Positions 1 to 8,704 of a DNA stretch of 57,612 bases are shown here, piece by piece; position 1 is the first letter of the stretch, and each line of letters starts with the position of its first letter. The notes under the pieces were generated by a model. That model was not told the origin of the DNA and did no database searches. It saw nothing but the letters and a program-made list of their open reading frames with translations. The stretch is from positions 962-58,573 of the forward strand of contig DHOR01000038.1 of assembly GCA_002409995.1 (NCBI GenBank), in the 5' to 3' direction. The position numbers were made by a program, and so were the translations under genes. This DNA is from Hungatella sp. UBA5385. GTDB lineage: Bacteria > Bacillota > Clostridia > Lachnospirales > Lachnospiraceae.

Positions 1-692
1 TTGCAGAAGAACTCCAGCTCCATCTGCTCAAACTCTCTGGTACGGAAGGTAAAGTTACCAGGTGTGATCTCATTACGGAAGGATTTACCAACCTGACCGA
101 TTCCAAATGGAATTTTCTTACGGGAAGTTCTCTGTACGTTTTTAAAGTTTACGAAAATACCCTGAGCTGTTTCTGGTCTTAAGTATACAATATTCTTTGC
201 ATCCTCAGTAACACCCTGGAATGTTTTAAACATTAAGTTAAACTGACGGATATCAGTAAAATCATGCTTGCCGCAGCTTGGGCATGCAATATTGTTGTCA
301 TCAATGTATTTCTTCATCTCTTCCTGAGACCAGGCGTCAACGGAACCCTCAATGGTAATTCCCTTTTCGTCCATATAATCTTCAATCAGCTTATCGGCAC
401 GGAAACGCTCCTTACAAGCCTTACAATCCATGAGAGGATCGGAGAATCCGCCTAAATGACCGGAAGCATGCCATGTCTGTGTATTCATCAGAATTGCACA
501 GTCCACACCTACGTTATAGGGGCTTTCCTGAATAAACTTCTGCCACCATGCTTTTTTTACGTTGTTCTTCAGTTCCACACCCAGATTGCCGTAATCCCAA
601 GTATTGGCAAGTCCGCCATAAATCTCAGAACCGGGATATACAAAACCTCTTGACTTGGCAAGTGCCACAATCTTTTCCATTGTCTTTTCCAT
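1..692 (-). CDS. glyQS: Glycyl-tRNA synthetase, single-chain class II (5' part only)
   Basis: Charges tRNA-Gly with glycine in the cytoplasm. The gene runs off the left edge of the window, so only the first 230 codons are present; the catalytic C-terminal half and anticodon-binding domain lie outside. Visible are the N-terminal YPGSEIYGG segment, two CxxC pairs (C90/C93 and C137/C140) that may bind zinc, and the class II motif-2 region around SFRNEITPG followed by FRTREFEQ. The alpha2-type architecture (not glyQ plus glyS) is inferred from this N-terminus. ATG at 692 is preferred over ATG at 680 because GAGAGG lies 8 bases upstream of it. It follows the lipoprotein gene by 14 bases and is probably co-transcribed with it from the promoter near 1371-1399. 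Confidence 0.95.
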   Translation of the reverse strand, partial: MEKTMEKIVALAKSRGFVYPGSEIYGGLANTWDYGNLGVELKNNVKKAWWQKFIQESPYNVGVDCAILMNTQTWHASGHLGGFSDPLMDCKACKERFRADKLIEDYMDEKGITIEGSVDAWSQEEMKKYIDDNNIACPSCGKHDFTDIRQFNLMFKTFQGVTEDAKNIVYLRPETAQGIFVNFKNVQRTSRKKIPFGIGQVGKSFRNEITPGNFTFRTREFEQMELEFFC

Positions 693-706
693 GATCTTAA
701 CCTCTC

Positions 707-1336
707 TTATTTAAAAATAATGTAGCTTTTACCGCCATCTGTCTGGGCAGTATAGTGATCTACGATTTTAGCGTTATCTGATATAAAGGAGATTCTTCCT
801 TCTGTCTGAACAGTAACCGGATGCTCACCTTCAATTACGACTACATGATAATCACCGTTTTTCACCAGTTCCTCTGTTGTTGCTGTTTTGCCATCTGCTG
901 CTTTAAGAAAGGTAACTTCCTCTGCTGCAAAGCTGGCCGCTGTATTCTTTAATTCAGAAACAGTAATGCCGGATACTAAATTAGCAGTATCACGATACTT
1001 CTCTGTAAATGCTGCCAAATCCTCACCGGTGGCATAATCAAACACCATTCTGGCAGTCCCCTTCCCCATGCTGCTGGAATTCAGCTTTACTGCACCTTCT
1101 CCATGCTCTGCATTAAACTTAGCTACTGCTGTTTCTAATTCTGCCTTCCATTCCTGTTCACTGTAATAGTCCTGATCTTCGTAGGTCTCTACTGTGGAGG
1201 TCTGTAATGCCCCTTCATTGGTTACAAATATTCTGCTGCTTTGGGAATCCAGTGTACTGGTACCCCCTCTCCCATTGCAGCCTGCTATAAGAACTGCCGC
1301 TGTGACAGCGACGAGAAATGCTTTTCTTTTTTTCAT
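707..1336 (-). CDS. Small secreted lipoprotein of unknown function
   Basis: 209 residues. It starts with a lipoprotein signal peptide: basic MKKRK, a hydrophobic run, and lipobox LIAGC with Cys20 as the lipidation site, so the mature protein should be anchored on the outer face of the membrane. The rest is an acidic, soluble-looking domain with no catalytic motif I recognise. The start is supported by CAGGAGG 7 bases upstream. It has its own strong sigma-A promoter at 1371-1399 and reads directly into glyQS 14 bases downstream. That linkage to a tRNA synthetase is probably transcriptional convenience. Function cannot be assigned from the sequence. Confidence 0.85.
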   Translation of the reverse strand: MKKRKAFLVAVTAAVLIAGCNGRGGTSTLDSQSSRIFVTNEGALQTSTVETYEDQDYYSEQEWKAELETAVAKFNAEHGEGAVKLNSSSMGKGTARMVFDYATGEDLAAFTEKYRDTANLVSGITVSELKNTAASFAAEEVTFLKAADGKTATTEELVKNGDYHVVVIEGEHPVTVQTEGRISFISDNAKIVDHYTAQTDGGKSYIIFK

Positions 1337-1370
1337 CCATTATCCTCCTGCTTTTGGCACATATGAAAGC

Positions 1371-1399
1371 ATTATACCAAATGCCTGACTTCATTTCAA
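1371..1399 (-). promoter_or_regulatory. Sigma-A promoter of the lipoprotein-glyQS unit
   Basis: On the minus strand TTGAAA (1394-1399) is followed by a 17-base spacer and a perfect TATAAT (1371-1376). The predicted transcript start lies about 25-30 bases before the lipoprotein ATG. No T-box or other leader structure is seen ahead of glyQS. Confidence 0.7.
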
Positions 1400-1433
1400 T
1401 ACTTTCCCCTGCTACTTTATGCATTATTATGCA

Positions 1434-2099
1434 TTATTTCAGCGGTTCCGTTCCCCTCATGGCCTCAAGAATCTCCAAAGAATGGAATTCCCGGTCCACA
1501 AACCGCTTTTTATTGATTTCTACGCAGCGGGCAAATTCCTCCAGAACCTCTTCTGTCAATGCGAACGTATACAAATGTTCTACAGGAGAAGCGATGACAA
1601 ACTCCCATGCGTAATTGGCAGAGTCACTGACTGCTCTTGGAGGGGATTCTGTATATTCTCCATTGAAAACCATAGCTTTCAGCTCAAATACACGCTGAAC
1701 CAGAGGGTTGGGAAGCGCAGGCTTTAAGAGAGCCCGCACTGACTGGTAGAGCAGCTTTAATAGCCCTGTACCATCTATATTTTCCCTTGAATAATAGTCT
1801 GTGAATTCCAGAAAGTATGAGCCAAAGCAGGTTCCCTCCATATCCATAGCCAGCTCATCAAAGTAATTGGTAATATCAGCTGACTGCAGTGTGTAGGAAT
1901 CTCTGCCTTCATACAGCGTAAATGTGCCAAAGGCAAAAGGACGGCTGGGAGCCATCAGCATATTTCCTGGTCTTCTTGCACTTCTTGCAAAAGCCGTAAT
2001 TTTTCCCCGTTCCCTGGTTAATATAACCAGGCGTTTATCCATTTCGCCTACAGGAGCGGCTTTTAACACCATTCCTGTAAGCTTTACTACTTCCCTCAA
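1434..2099 (-). CDS. recO: DNA repair protein RecO
   Basis: Recombination mediator that loads RecA on SSB-coated single-stranded DNA together with RecR (family knowledge). The N-terminal OB-fold shows the usual GMVLKAAPVGEMDKRLVILT pattern, and KITAFARSARRP is typical. About 221 residues, slightly short for the family (about 240-250). The C-terminal zinc-binding cysteine cluster found in many RecO proteins is absent; only two isolated cysteines remain. Start: an in-frame TTG at 2105 sits directly against GGTGA, too close, whereas TTG at 2099 has GGTGA 6 bases upstream and gives the usual MRE N-terminus, so 2099 is chosen. It lies 49 bases downstream of era, as is common in Firmicutes. Confidence 0.9.
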   Translation of the reverse strand: MREVVKLTGMVLKAAPVGEMDKRLVILTRERGKITAFARSARRPGNMLMAPSRPFAFGTFTLYEGRDSYTLQSADITNYFDELAMDMEGTCFGSYFLEFTDYYSRENIDGTGLLKLLYQSVRALLKPALPNPLVQRVFELKAMVFNGEYTESPPRAVSDSANYAWEFVIASPVEHLYTFALTEEVLEEFARCVEINKKRFVDREFHSLEILEAMRGTEPLK

Positions 2100-2148
2100 T
2101 TGCAATCACCGTTTCTATAATATGCTTCTATAAGGCTTCTATTTACTT

Positions 2149-3054
2149 TTATACATCTTTTCCGTTGTATCCATAGTTTTTCATATATAGTTCACTGTCA
2201 CGCCATTCTTTTCGGACTTTAACCCAGAGCTGCAGGTTTACCTTTGTGTCCATTAAATCTTCAATTTCTCTCCGTGCTGCAGTTCCGATTTTCTTAAGCA
2301 TGGCACCGCCTTTGCCTATGATAATGCCTTTGTGGGAATCACGTTCGCAGACGATATTTGCCTCAATGTCCATCAATCCGTTGGGGCGCTCTGTCATTTT
2401 TTCAATTGTGACAGCGATTCCGTGGGGAATCTCATCACTTAACAGGCGGAGTGCCTTTTCTCTGATTAACTCTGCGGCAATCTGGCGCATAGGCTGGTCT
2501 GTCACTGTGTCTTCATCGTAATATTGGGGACCTGCAGGCAGATATTTGTAGATCAGCTCCAGCATTAAGTCTGTGTTTTTTCCCTTTAAAGCAGATAGAG
2601 GTACGATCTCGGAAAAATTACAGATATCCTTGTAGGTGTCGATAAATGTGAGAATTTCGTCCTGATTCTTCACTGTATCAATTTTATTGATGACCAGCAT
2701 AATGGGAGTCTTTACCTTTTGAAGCTGCTCTGCAATGTAGCGCTCACCTGCTCCGATAAAGGTGCTGGGCTCCACTAACCACAGGATTAGATCAACTTCC
2801 TTTAGGGTGTGTTCCGCAACGCTGACCATATATTCACCCAACTTATTTTTCGCCTTGTGAATTCCTGGGGTGTCCAGGAAAATGATCTGTCCCCGCTCAT
2901 CTGTATACACAGTCTGGATTCGGTTGCGGGTTGTCTGTGGTTTGTCAGATGTAATGGCAATCTTCTGACCGATTAAATGATTCATTAGGGTTGATTTTCC
3001 CACATTTGGGCGTCCGATGAGAGTCACAAACCCTGATTTATAATTATTTTCCAT
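2149..3054 (-). CDS. era: GTPase Era (16S rRNA and 30S maturation)
   Basis: Essential GTPase that binds the 3' end of 16S rRNA during 30S subunit assembly (family knowledge). 301 residues, full length. The G domain shows G1 GRPNVGKS (residues 14-21), the G2 region with PQTTRNRIQ, G3 DTPG and G4 NKID. The C-terminal KH RNA-binding domain contains GIIIGKGGAMLKKIG. The ATG is preceded by AAGGAG. It begins 17 bases after the M16C peptidase gene and is followed by recO, so the three are probably one transcript. Confidence 0.97.
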   Translation of the reverse strand: MENNYKSGFVTLIGRPNVGKSTLMNHLIGQKIAITSDKPQTTRNRIQTVYTDERGQIIFLDTPGIHKAKNKLGEYMVSVAEHTLKEVDLILWLVEPSTFIGAGERYIAEQLQKVKTPIMLVINKIDTVKNQDEILTFIDTYKDICNFSEIVPLSALKGKNTDLMLELIYKYLPAGPQYYDEDTVTDQPMRQIAAELIREKALRLLSDEIPHGIAVTIEKMTERPNGLMDIEANIVCERDSHKGIIIGKGGAMLKKIGTAARREIEDLMDTKVNLQLWVKVRKEWRDSELYMKNYGYNGKDV

Positions 3055-3071
3055 AAAGTTCTCCTTCGTAA

Positions 3072-5996
3072 TTACGCATGAAACAAAGTTTTGATCTCTC
3101 CGAACAGAGCTTTGTCAGCTTCTATTTTATCCTCATTTCCAATGACACAGAGGCTGCCGGTTTCCAGAACCGCGGAAACAATTGGGGCTAATGCTCTGAT
3201 ATCTGCCTGGGTGGCATTTAACACCTCTTCCCGCTCTTTCTTTAACATCTCGGGTGTAACATTTGATAAATAGGCAGAGAGGCTGCGGCTTCCTTTGGAA
3301 GATGGCGGGAAAGGTACATCCATATCGCTGATTGTACCTATGACGTATTTGGTCATATCTCTGTCTTCTACCTGGAAATTGTTGAGGTAATCTACTATTC
3401 CCTGGTATATAGCGTTGGTTTCTTTTACATTTGGATCACGGTAGGAGGTGAGGTAAGCTTCTCCTGAACGTCCAAATCCGCTCATACAGCCGTAAGCTCC
3501 GCCTTTTACTCGGAGATTCAGCCAGAGATAGTCATAGCTTAGGATTACCTTTAGGATCTTTAGTGCACCTGTGTATTCATAGCCGCTGTCTGCAAATGAT
3601 CCGCAGCGGGCTACATAGTTGACCTGTGACGCTGTTTTAAATCCTTCGTTACGGTTGCCTGCCGGGAATTCCAGTGGGTAGTTAACTCCATTTCCTTCGG
3701 GGAGCATGGAGGTGAGTTTTAGTATGGCTTCTGGGAGGAGTTTATAACCTTCCTCATCAGCAGTGTAGCTGACCATCATGTTTTTTGTGGTGAACAGCTG
3801 TGTTATGATGCGTTTTAGGTTGGCTATGATCTCCTGTTTCTTAGTTGGATAGTCTTTTTCCAGCTGTTCCAGGAAATGATAATAGCCGATTCCTCCGGTT
3901 AAATCATTATAGTAGGAAACAGGTGAGAAGTAGGATGTAGCTCTGGTCACTGCTGCGGAATGGCTTGCGCCTTCAAGCTTCATTCTGCTTCTGGAACGTG
4001 TTTCACTGATTACTTCTCCAAGACGTTTTTCGTCGTCAAGAATGGAGTTGGCGAAGATTTCTCCTAAGATGGAGAAGCCGAAATCCAGCTTGTCGTATAA
4101 GACTCTGGCATTTGCCATAAATACTCCTGTAAAATGGTCACTATTAGTTAAGTCAGGATAAGAGGTGACACTAAAACTGATTCCGCCGCTGTTTAGGTGG
4201 ATTTCACTGGATAAGTCTCCGTAAGTGTAGTTTTTCGTGTCTACATAACCTAAGACTGATTTTAGGAAACCTACGTATGGTAAGTCTTCCTGTGGGACGG
4301 AGGATGTGTCGAAAAGGACTTTTAGGTAGCCGATTCCGGAAGTTGGCATGGAGTGATGGATTACCTCTACTCCGTGGGCTTCTTTTTTCTCCCAAATGAT
4401 GTCCTCTGGGTCTTTTCCGATGTCCTCTCTTGTCAGCATGGGGATTTTCTCCAGCTCCTGTTGGGGAGATGGGGTTTCCTGATATTCTCTTAGGGCGTGA
4501 GTTTGGGTTACCAGGGTTTGTATTTGTTCCTCTGTCAGGGAGGATTTATAGGCGGAGAGTTTTTGGGTTGTTTTTATGTCCTCTTCGGTTGTTAAGTTCT
4601 TTTTTGGGCTTACTATGACTACGGCTTCGAATGGGTTGTCTAAGAGGTAATCTTTGATTAGCTGTTCGAAATAGCCCTGGTCTACTGCTTGTTTTAGAAA
4701 TTCGAAGGTTGGCTGGTACTCAAGATGCATCATGGGGTCGCCATCGTAGAGCCAGCTGTCCATGCATTGCAGGCCGTACATTAGGCCCTTTGGTGCTGAG
4801 CCGTAGTCGGCTTCGCGGTAACGGAATTCGTAGTAGTTTAAGCCTGCTTTTAGGCTCTTTTTGTTGATGCCTTGATCAGCCAGTTTGCGGAGGGTTCCTT
4901 TTACTACTGCCAGGAATTCTCCTCTTTGATGTTTGTTGGCATTTTTTGCTACAACGGAGAAATAGGGTTGGAGGATTCCGCTTCCGTAGCCGCCCATAAT
5001 GTCTTGTCCGATTCCTGCATCGATGAGTGCCTGTTTTAGAGGGGCGCCAGGGGCGTCCAGGAGCGTATACTCAAGGATTTGGAAAGCGATGTAGAGTTTA
5101 GGGTCTAGGTCGGTTCCTACTACTGTGTTTACAGAGAGGTAGGTTGCGTTTTCTTCTGGTTCCCCTTCTGTTATGGAATAGAAGGTTTCCTCCTCGATTG
5201 GCTGGGTAAATGGAGCTTGGGGGAGGATTCGGGAGTCTATTGTTAGTTCTTCGTATTTGCTTAGGTATTCTTTGTCTAACCAGGTTAGTTTTTCTTCCAT
5301 GTCCATGTCTCCGTAGAGATAGATGTAGCTGTTGGAGGGATGGTAGTATCTTTGGTGGAAGTTTAGGAATGACTGGTAGGTTAGGTCGGGGATGTAGGTT
5401 GGGTCACCGCCGGATTCCTGGCCGTAGCAGTTGTCTGGGAATAGGGCTTTGCGGGTGTAGCGGTCTAAAACTTCTTCCGGGGAGGAAAATGCCCCCTTCA
5501 TCTCGTTGTAGACTACGCCGTTGTAGATTAGGTCCGACTCTGGGGTTTCAAGTTCGTAGTGCCATCCTTCTTGCATGAAGATTTTGGGCTCGTTGTAGAT
5601 GTTGGGGTGAAGGACTGCATCCATGTATACGTTCATTAGGTTTTGAAAATCCTTTTCGTTGCAGCTGGCTACTGGGTAGACTGTTTTGTCTGGGTAGGTC
5701 ATTGCGTTTAGGAAGGTGTTTAAGGAGCCCTTGACTAGTTCTACGAAAGGGTCCTTTACGGGGAATTTCTCGGAGCCGCAGAGGACACTGTGCTCCAGGA
5801 TGTGGGCAACGCCTGTGCTGTCTGCTGGGGGGGTGCGGAATCCGATGGAAAATACTTTGTTTTCATCGGGACAGGATATGGTGAATATGCGGGCGTTGGT
5901 TTTTTTGTGGCGGAGGATGGTGCCGGTGGCGTTGATTTCTTTGATTTGCTTTTGCTCTATGAGGGCGTAGGTGGGGGGGATGGTGTAGTTTGTCAT
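3072..5996 (-). CDS. M16C-family zinc metallopeptidase (presequence-protease type)
   Basis: 974 residues, the full length of M16C insulinase-like peptidases, which fold into a closed two-half chamber and degrade peptides in the cytoplasm. The inverted zinc motif is H65-I-L-E-H69, with the likely third ligand Glu165 in NEMKGAF. The second half is catalytically inactive, as usual for the family, with the conserved GGAYGC region near residue 830. There is no signal peptide. The ATG at 5996 has AGGA about 11 bases upstream. The gene precedes era by 17 bases. Oddity: its coding strand is C-rich from about 5996 to 3300, opposite to nearly every other gene in the window, with heavy use of C-ending codons. 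Substrates are unknown. Confidence 0.93.
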   Translation of the reverse strand: MTNYTIPPTYALIEQKQIKEINATGTILRHKKTNARIFTISCPDENKVFSIGFRTPPADSTGVAHILEHSVLCGSEKFPVKDPFVELVKGSLNTFLNAMTYPDKTVYPVASCNEKDFQNLMNVYMDAVLHPNIYNEPKIFMQEGWHYELETPESDLIYNGVVYNEMKGAFSSPEEVLDRYTRKALFPDNCYGQESGGDPTYIPDLTYQSFLNFHQRYYHPSNSYIYLYGDMDMEEKLTWLDKEYLSKYEELTIDSRILPQAPFTQPIEEETFYSITEGEPEENATYLSVNTVVGTDLDPKLYIAFQILEYTLLDAPGAPLKQALIDAGIGQDIMGGYGSGILQPYFSVVAKNANKHQRGEFLAVVKGTLRKLADQGINKKSLKAGLNYYEFRYREADYGSAPKGLMYGLQCMDSWLYDGDPMMHLEYQPTFEFLKQAVDQGYFEQLIKDYLLDNPFEAVVIVSPKKNLTTEEDIKTTQKLSAYKSSLTEEQIQTLVTQTHALREYQETPSPQQELEKIPMLTREDIGKDPEDIIWEKKEAHGVEVIHHSMPTSGIGYLKVLFDTSSVPQEDLPYVGFLKSVLGYVDTKNYTYGDLSSEIHLNSGGISFSVTSYPDLTNSDHFTGVFMANARVLYDKLDFGFSILGEIFANSILDDEKRLGEVISETRSRSRMKLEGASHSAAVTRATSYFSPVSYYNDLTGGIGYYHFLEQLEKDYPTKKQEIIANLKRIITQLFTTKNMMVSYTADEEGYKLLPEAILKLTSMLPEGNGVNYPLEFPAGNRNEGFKTASQVNYVARCGSFADSGYEYTGALKILKVILSYDYLWLNLRVKGGAYGCMSGFGRSGEAYLTSYRDPNVKETNAIYQGIVDYLNNFQVEDRDMTKYVIGTISDMDVPFPPSSKGSRSLSAYLSNVTPEMLKKEREEVLNATQADIRALAPIVSAVLETGSLCVIGNEDKIEADKALFGEIKTLFHA

Positions 5997-6060
5997 GGTT
6001 TGGTGGGTCCTTTCTTGTATTGAAATTGTTGGTAAATTTTAAATTGGTAAATATAAATAT

Positions 6061-6344
6061 ATTATGGGGTGTTTAATAGCTGTGGAAGATTGTTTACAGG
6101 TTCTGTGAGATTATCTACGAGCTCTGTGAGCAAGCTCACATACGCACTTTGTAACTCCTACGTGCATCCAGCCAGCCATGCCATTCATAATTTGGCGCGG
6201 CTAGTGTTATTATTGAGTTTAGGCTTTGTGCGCCAAATTATTCATGACGGGCGTGCGCCCTATAGAGATATTCATACAATACGGGCTTTGTGAGCAAGCT
6301 CACACACCCTACTTGTACGAATATCTCTGCATGGCTTTACACTT
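6061..6344. repeat. Repeat-rich, strongly folded intergenic spacer
   Basis: This 348-base gap between the M16C start and the end of the YdcF-type gene contains no credible gene. It holds two identical 16-base copies of TGTGAGCAAGCTCACA (6125-6140 and 6289-6304), each a small hairpin. A perfect 11-base inverted repeat, TAATTTGGCGC, lies at 6188-6198 and 6230-6240. A 16-base inverted repeat with one mismatch (6264-6279 and 6313-6328) encloses the second hairpin. The flanks 6000-6060 are AT-rich and may carry the peptidase promoter. The structure suggests a mobile-type intergenic palindromic element or a compound terminator and 5' leader; its origin is not recognised. Confidence 0.7.
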
Positions 6345-7169
6345 TTACATGTTTCCCACAACCCTATCCTTCAAAATCGCCGCACACTCCCTAACACAAT
6401 AGTTAATGAATAGTACCGGGTCCGACTCACAAGCAATCCCATAAACATCCGGAATCCCCCATTTCTCCGCAATCCTCATCGCTCTAAACACATGAAAATC
6501 ACTAGTCAAAACTCCAATCTTAATCGGCTTATCCGGCACTACCAAGTATGTCCCAGGTTCCATAAACACACTACTCTCTGATCGCTTTTCCTTCCGTCTC
6601 TCCTGCTCTTTCTCAATCTCTACCCTGCTATAAGCAATATTCTCCACAGTACTGGTAGATCTCATCTCCAATATTAACTGCTCTTCTCTAACTCCGTTAA
6701 ACACTAGATAATCTCTCATAGCTATCGCCTCTGCAACCGGTTCATCAGCTCCCTGGCCGCCTGATAATATTAAGGTAGTCCCGGGATTCTCATCTAAATA
6801 ATCAATTGCCTTATCAAGACGATTCTGTAACGATTTACTTAAACCATCGTCCTTCACTCTTGCACCAAGCACAATTACATAGTCAAGATTTGATGCATCA
6901 CTAACAGCTACCCCGGTAAATATTAGTATTTCCACAACTGCAAATATTACAATTCCTGCACAGGCAACTGTAATGGCAGCTACTGGTACATATAACGGAA
7001 TCTTGTCCTTGTGCTTTTCATAATTCTCTATGCCAAATGAAAAGAAAAAACATACCGCTGCAAAAAATAACCAGATAAGAGAAAATGAAGTGGTAATCCC
7101 TGAGTATAGCACGATTACCACATAGTAAATTATACAGGCAACGGCTATAAGCCATAAAATCCATGTCAT
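6345..7169 (-). CDS. YdcF/SanA-like (DUF218) membrane protein
   Basis: 274 residues. The N-terminal third has several hydrophobic segments (roughly residues 5-22, 24-46 and 60-90), placing it in the membrane. Residues from about 95 onward form the DUF218 fold: VIVLGARVKDDG, LILSGGQGADEPVAEA and the late IGVLTSDFHVFRA motif. Family members such as SanA, YdcF and ElyC are linked to envelope integrity or bind nucleotide-like ligands; the exact reaction is unknown. The ATG has GGAGG about 6 bases upstream. It is transcribed alone toward the repeat-rich spacer. Its coding strand is unusually G-rich, the reverse of the neighbouring M16C gene. Confidence 0.8.
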   Translation of the reverse strand: MTWILWLIAVACIIYYVVIVLYSGITTSFSLIWLFFAAVCFFFSFGIENYEKHKDKIPLYVPVAAITVACAGIVIFAVVEILIFTGVAVSDASNLDYVIVLGARVKDDGLSKSLQNRLDKAIDYLDENPGTTLILSGGQGADEPVAEAIAMRDYLVFNGVREEQLILEMRSTSTVENIAYSRVEIEKEQERRKEKRSESSVFMEPGTYLVVPDKPIKIGVLTSDFHVFRAMRIAEKWGIPDVYGIACESDPVLFINYCVRECAAILKDRVVGNM

Positions 7170-7471
7170 ATATATGCCTCCATGTTATGATTTCTTTCAC
7201 ACGTTTCCTTGCTATTTTTAGTGCACTATCATTATTATATCCAAAAATAACCATATCCTAGTATAGCATACCATAATGAAAAATGATATTCCATAAAAAC
7301 TTCCTTCTATTGATAATGAAATTCATCTAAAATTGACCTTTCAAGTCCAAATAATTGAACTATCAAAGCCCAAATTTAAACCACCATTAACACCTGCTAA
7401 CACCCCTCATTACAAAATAACAAAAAACTTTGCCGACGATCTTATCCTCATCTGCAAAGTTTTTCACTTCC
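7170..7471. other. Intergenic region: U32 terminator and upstream region of the YdcF-type gene
   Basis: 302 bases without a gene. The right end holds the terminator described at 7423-7464. Closer to the YdcF-type gene, a minus-strand TATAAT (7234-7239) could be its -10 box, but no good -35 is found 16-18 bases away. Nothing else is recognised. Confidence 0.5.
7423..7464 (-). terminator. Rho-independent terminator after the U32 gene
   Basis: On the minus strand a perfect 11-base stem (AAAAACTTTGC with GCAAAGTTTTT) encloses a 20-base loop and ends in a run of T just beyond the U32 stop codon. It closes the ruvX-to-U32 unit. Confidence 0.75.
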
Positions 7472-8698
7472 TTACATTTCGCTTCTGCGAAGAATATCAT
7501 AGACTTCCATCTCTGCATCTAATTCCACATACAGCACCTGCTGCGGGTGTGGTGCACTTTCCTGGGGTTCACCTTTGTCATTATAAATACCCTTTACAAT
7601 AACTTCCAGATTCCGTCCGTCTGGCTTCATTACCTCTATGGTCTCTCCCACAGTAAACTTGTTTTTCTGCTCAATACGGGCAAAACCACGGTTGTCCAAC
7701 TCTTCCACAGTACCTAAATAAGTATAGTTCTTAACATAAGTGTTATTATCATAGATCTGTGTAGTTTCATCAGGCTTTCCAAAATAAAATCCTGTTGTGA
7801 ATTCTCTATAAGTGCATTTTGCAATCTCCGCCTTATACCACTCCATATTGGCCTTGTATAACTCTGGGTCTTTTTTATAATCGTCAATTGCTTTGCGGTA
7901 AGTTCTGGCTACGGTTGCTACATAGAGGGCTGTCTTCATGCGCCCCTCAATCTTAAAGCTGTCAATTCCTGCTTCTATCATCTCAGGAACATATTCGATC
8001 ATACATAGGTCCTTGGAGTTGAATATATAAGTGCCACGCTCATTTTCAAAGACTGGCATGTACTCCCCTGGACGCTTCTCCTCTACTATAGAGTATTTCC
8101 AGCGGCAAGGATGAGTGCAGGCTCCCTGATTGGCGTCCCGGCCTACCATGAAATTGCTCAGTAAACATCTGCCGGAATAAGAGATGCACATGGCACCGTG
8201 CATGAAGCTTTCAATCTCCATATCCTCTGGAATCTTTTTCCTGATCTCCTTGATTTCCTTTAAAGATAACTCCCTGGCAGTCACTACACGCTTTGCACCC
8301 ATCTCATACCAGAATAAATAGGTTCCGTAGTTGGTGTTGTTGGCCTGTGTGCTGATGTGAATCTCCATATCAGGTAACACTCGCTTAGCTATGGCAAATA
8401 CTCCGGGATCGGATATAATCAGAGCATCCGGTTTTATCTCCTTTAGCTCCTCAAAATACTCCTCCACTCCTGCCAGATCATCATTGTGAGCCAAAATGTT
8501 GGCTGTTATATAAACCTTTACCCCTCTTTCATGGGCAAAAGCAATTCCCTCTTTTATCTGTTCATTGCTGAAATTCTTGGCTTTTGCACGAAGTCCGAAG
8601 GCTTCGCCGCCAATGTAAACAGCATCTGCTCCATAAATAACGGCAGTTTTTAATACTTCCAGACTGCCTGCTGGAATTAATAGTTCGGTTTCTCTCAT
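7472..8698 (-). CDS. U32-family protein, TrhP-like tRNA U34 hydroxylase
   Basis: 408 residues. It matches the U32 'peptidase' family, whose YrrN/YrrO/TrhP members make 5-hydroxyuridine at wobble position 34 of certain tRNAs, using prephenate (family knowledge). The TIM-barrel N-terminus begins LLIPAGSLEVLKTAV. The four conserved cysteines are C171, C178, C194 and C198, in MCISYSGRC and ACTHPCRW, as expected for an iron-sulfur cluster. It sits directly downstream of trmR (6-base gap), whose product methylates the same 5-hydroxyuridine, matching the Bacillus yrrM-yrrN-yrrO order. Only one U32 gene is present here rather than the Bacillus pair. A protease role is an older annotation and is unlikely. 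Confidence 0.88.
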   Translation of the reverse strand: MRETELLIPAGSLEVLKTAVIYGADAVYIGGEAFGLRAKAKNFSNEQIKEGIAFAHERGVKVYITANILAHNDDLAGVEEYFEELKEIKPDALIISDPGVFAIAKRVLPDMEIHISTQANNTNYGTYLFWYEMGAKRVVTARELSLKEIKEIRKKIPEDMEIESFMHGAMCISYSGRCLLSNFMVGRDANQGACTHPCRWKYSIVEEKRPGEYMPVFENERGTYIFNSKDLCMIEYVPEMIEAGIDSFKIEGRMKTALYVATVARTYRKAIDDYKKDPELYKANMEWYKAEIAKCTYREFTTGFYFGKPDETTQIYDNNTYVKNYTYLGTVEELDNRGFARIEQKNKFTVGETIEVMKPDGRNLEVIVKGIYNDKGEPQESAPHPQQVLYVELDAEMEVYDILRRSEM

Positions 8699-8704
8699 GA
8701 AAAC

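Noticed and set aside
5210..5578. Plus-strand 122-codon frame rich in Gly/Leu/Arg
   Set aside because: It lies inside the M16C peptidase gene on the other strand, has no ribosome binding site, and its odd composition follows from the skewed codon use of the real gene.
6069..6293. Plus-strand 74-codon frame in the repeat-rich spacer
   Set aside because: It simply reads through the palindromic repeats, lacks a ribosome binding site, and looks unlike a protein.
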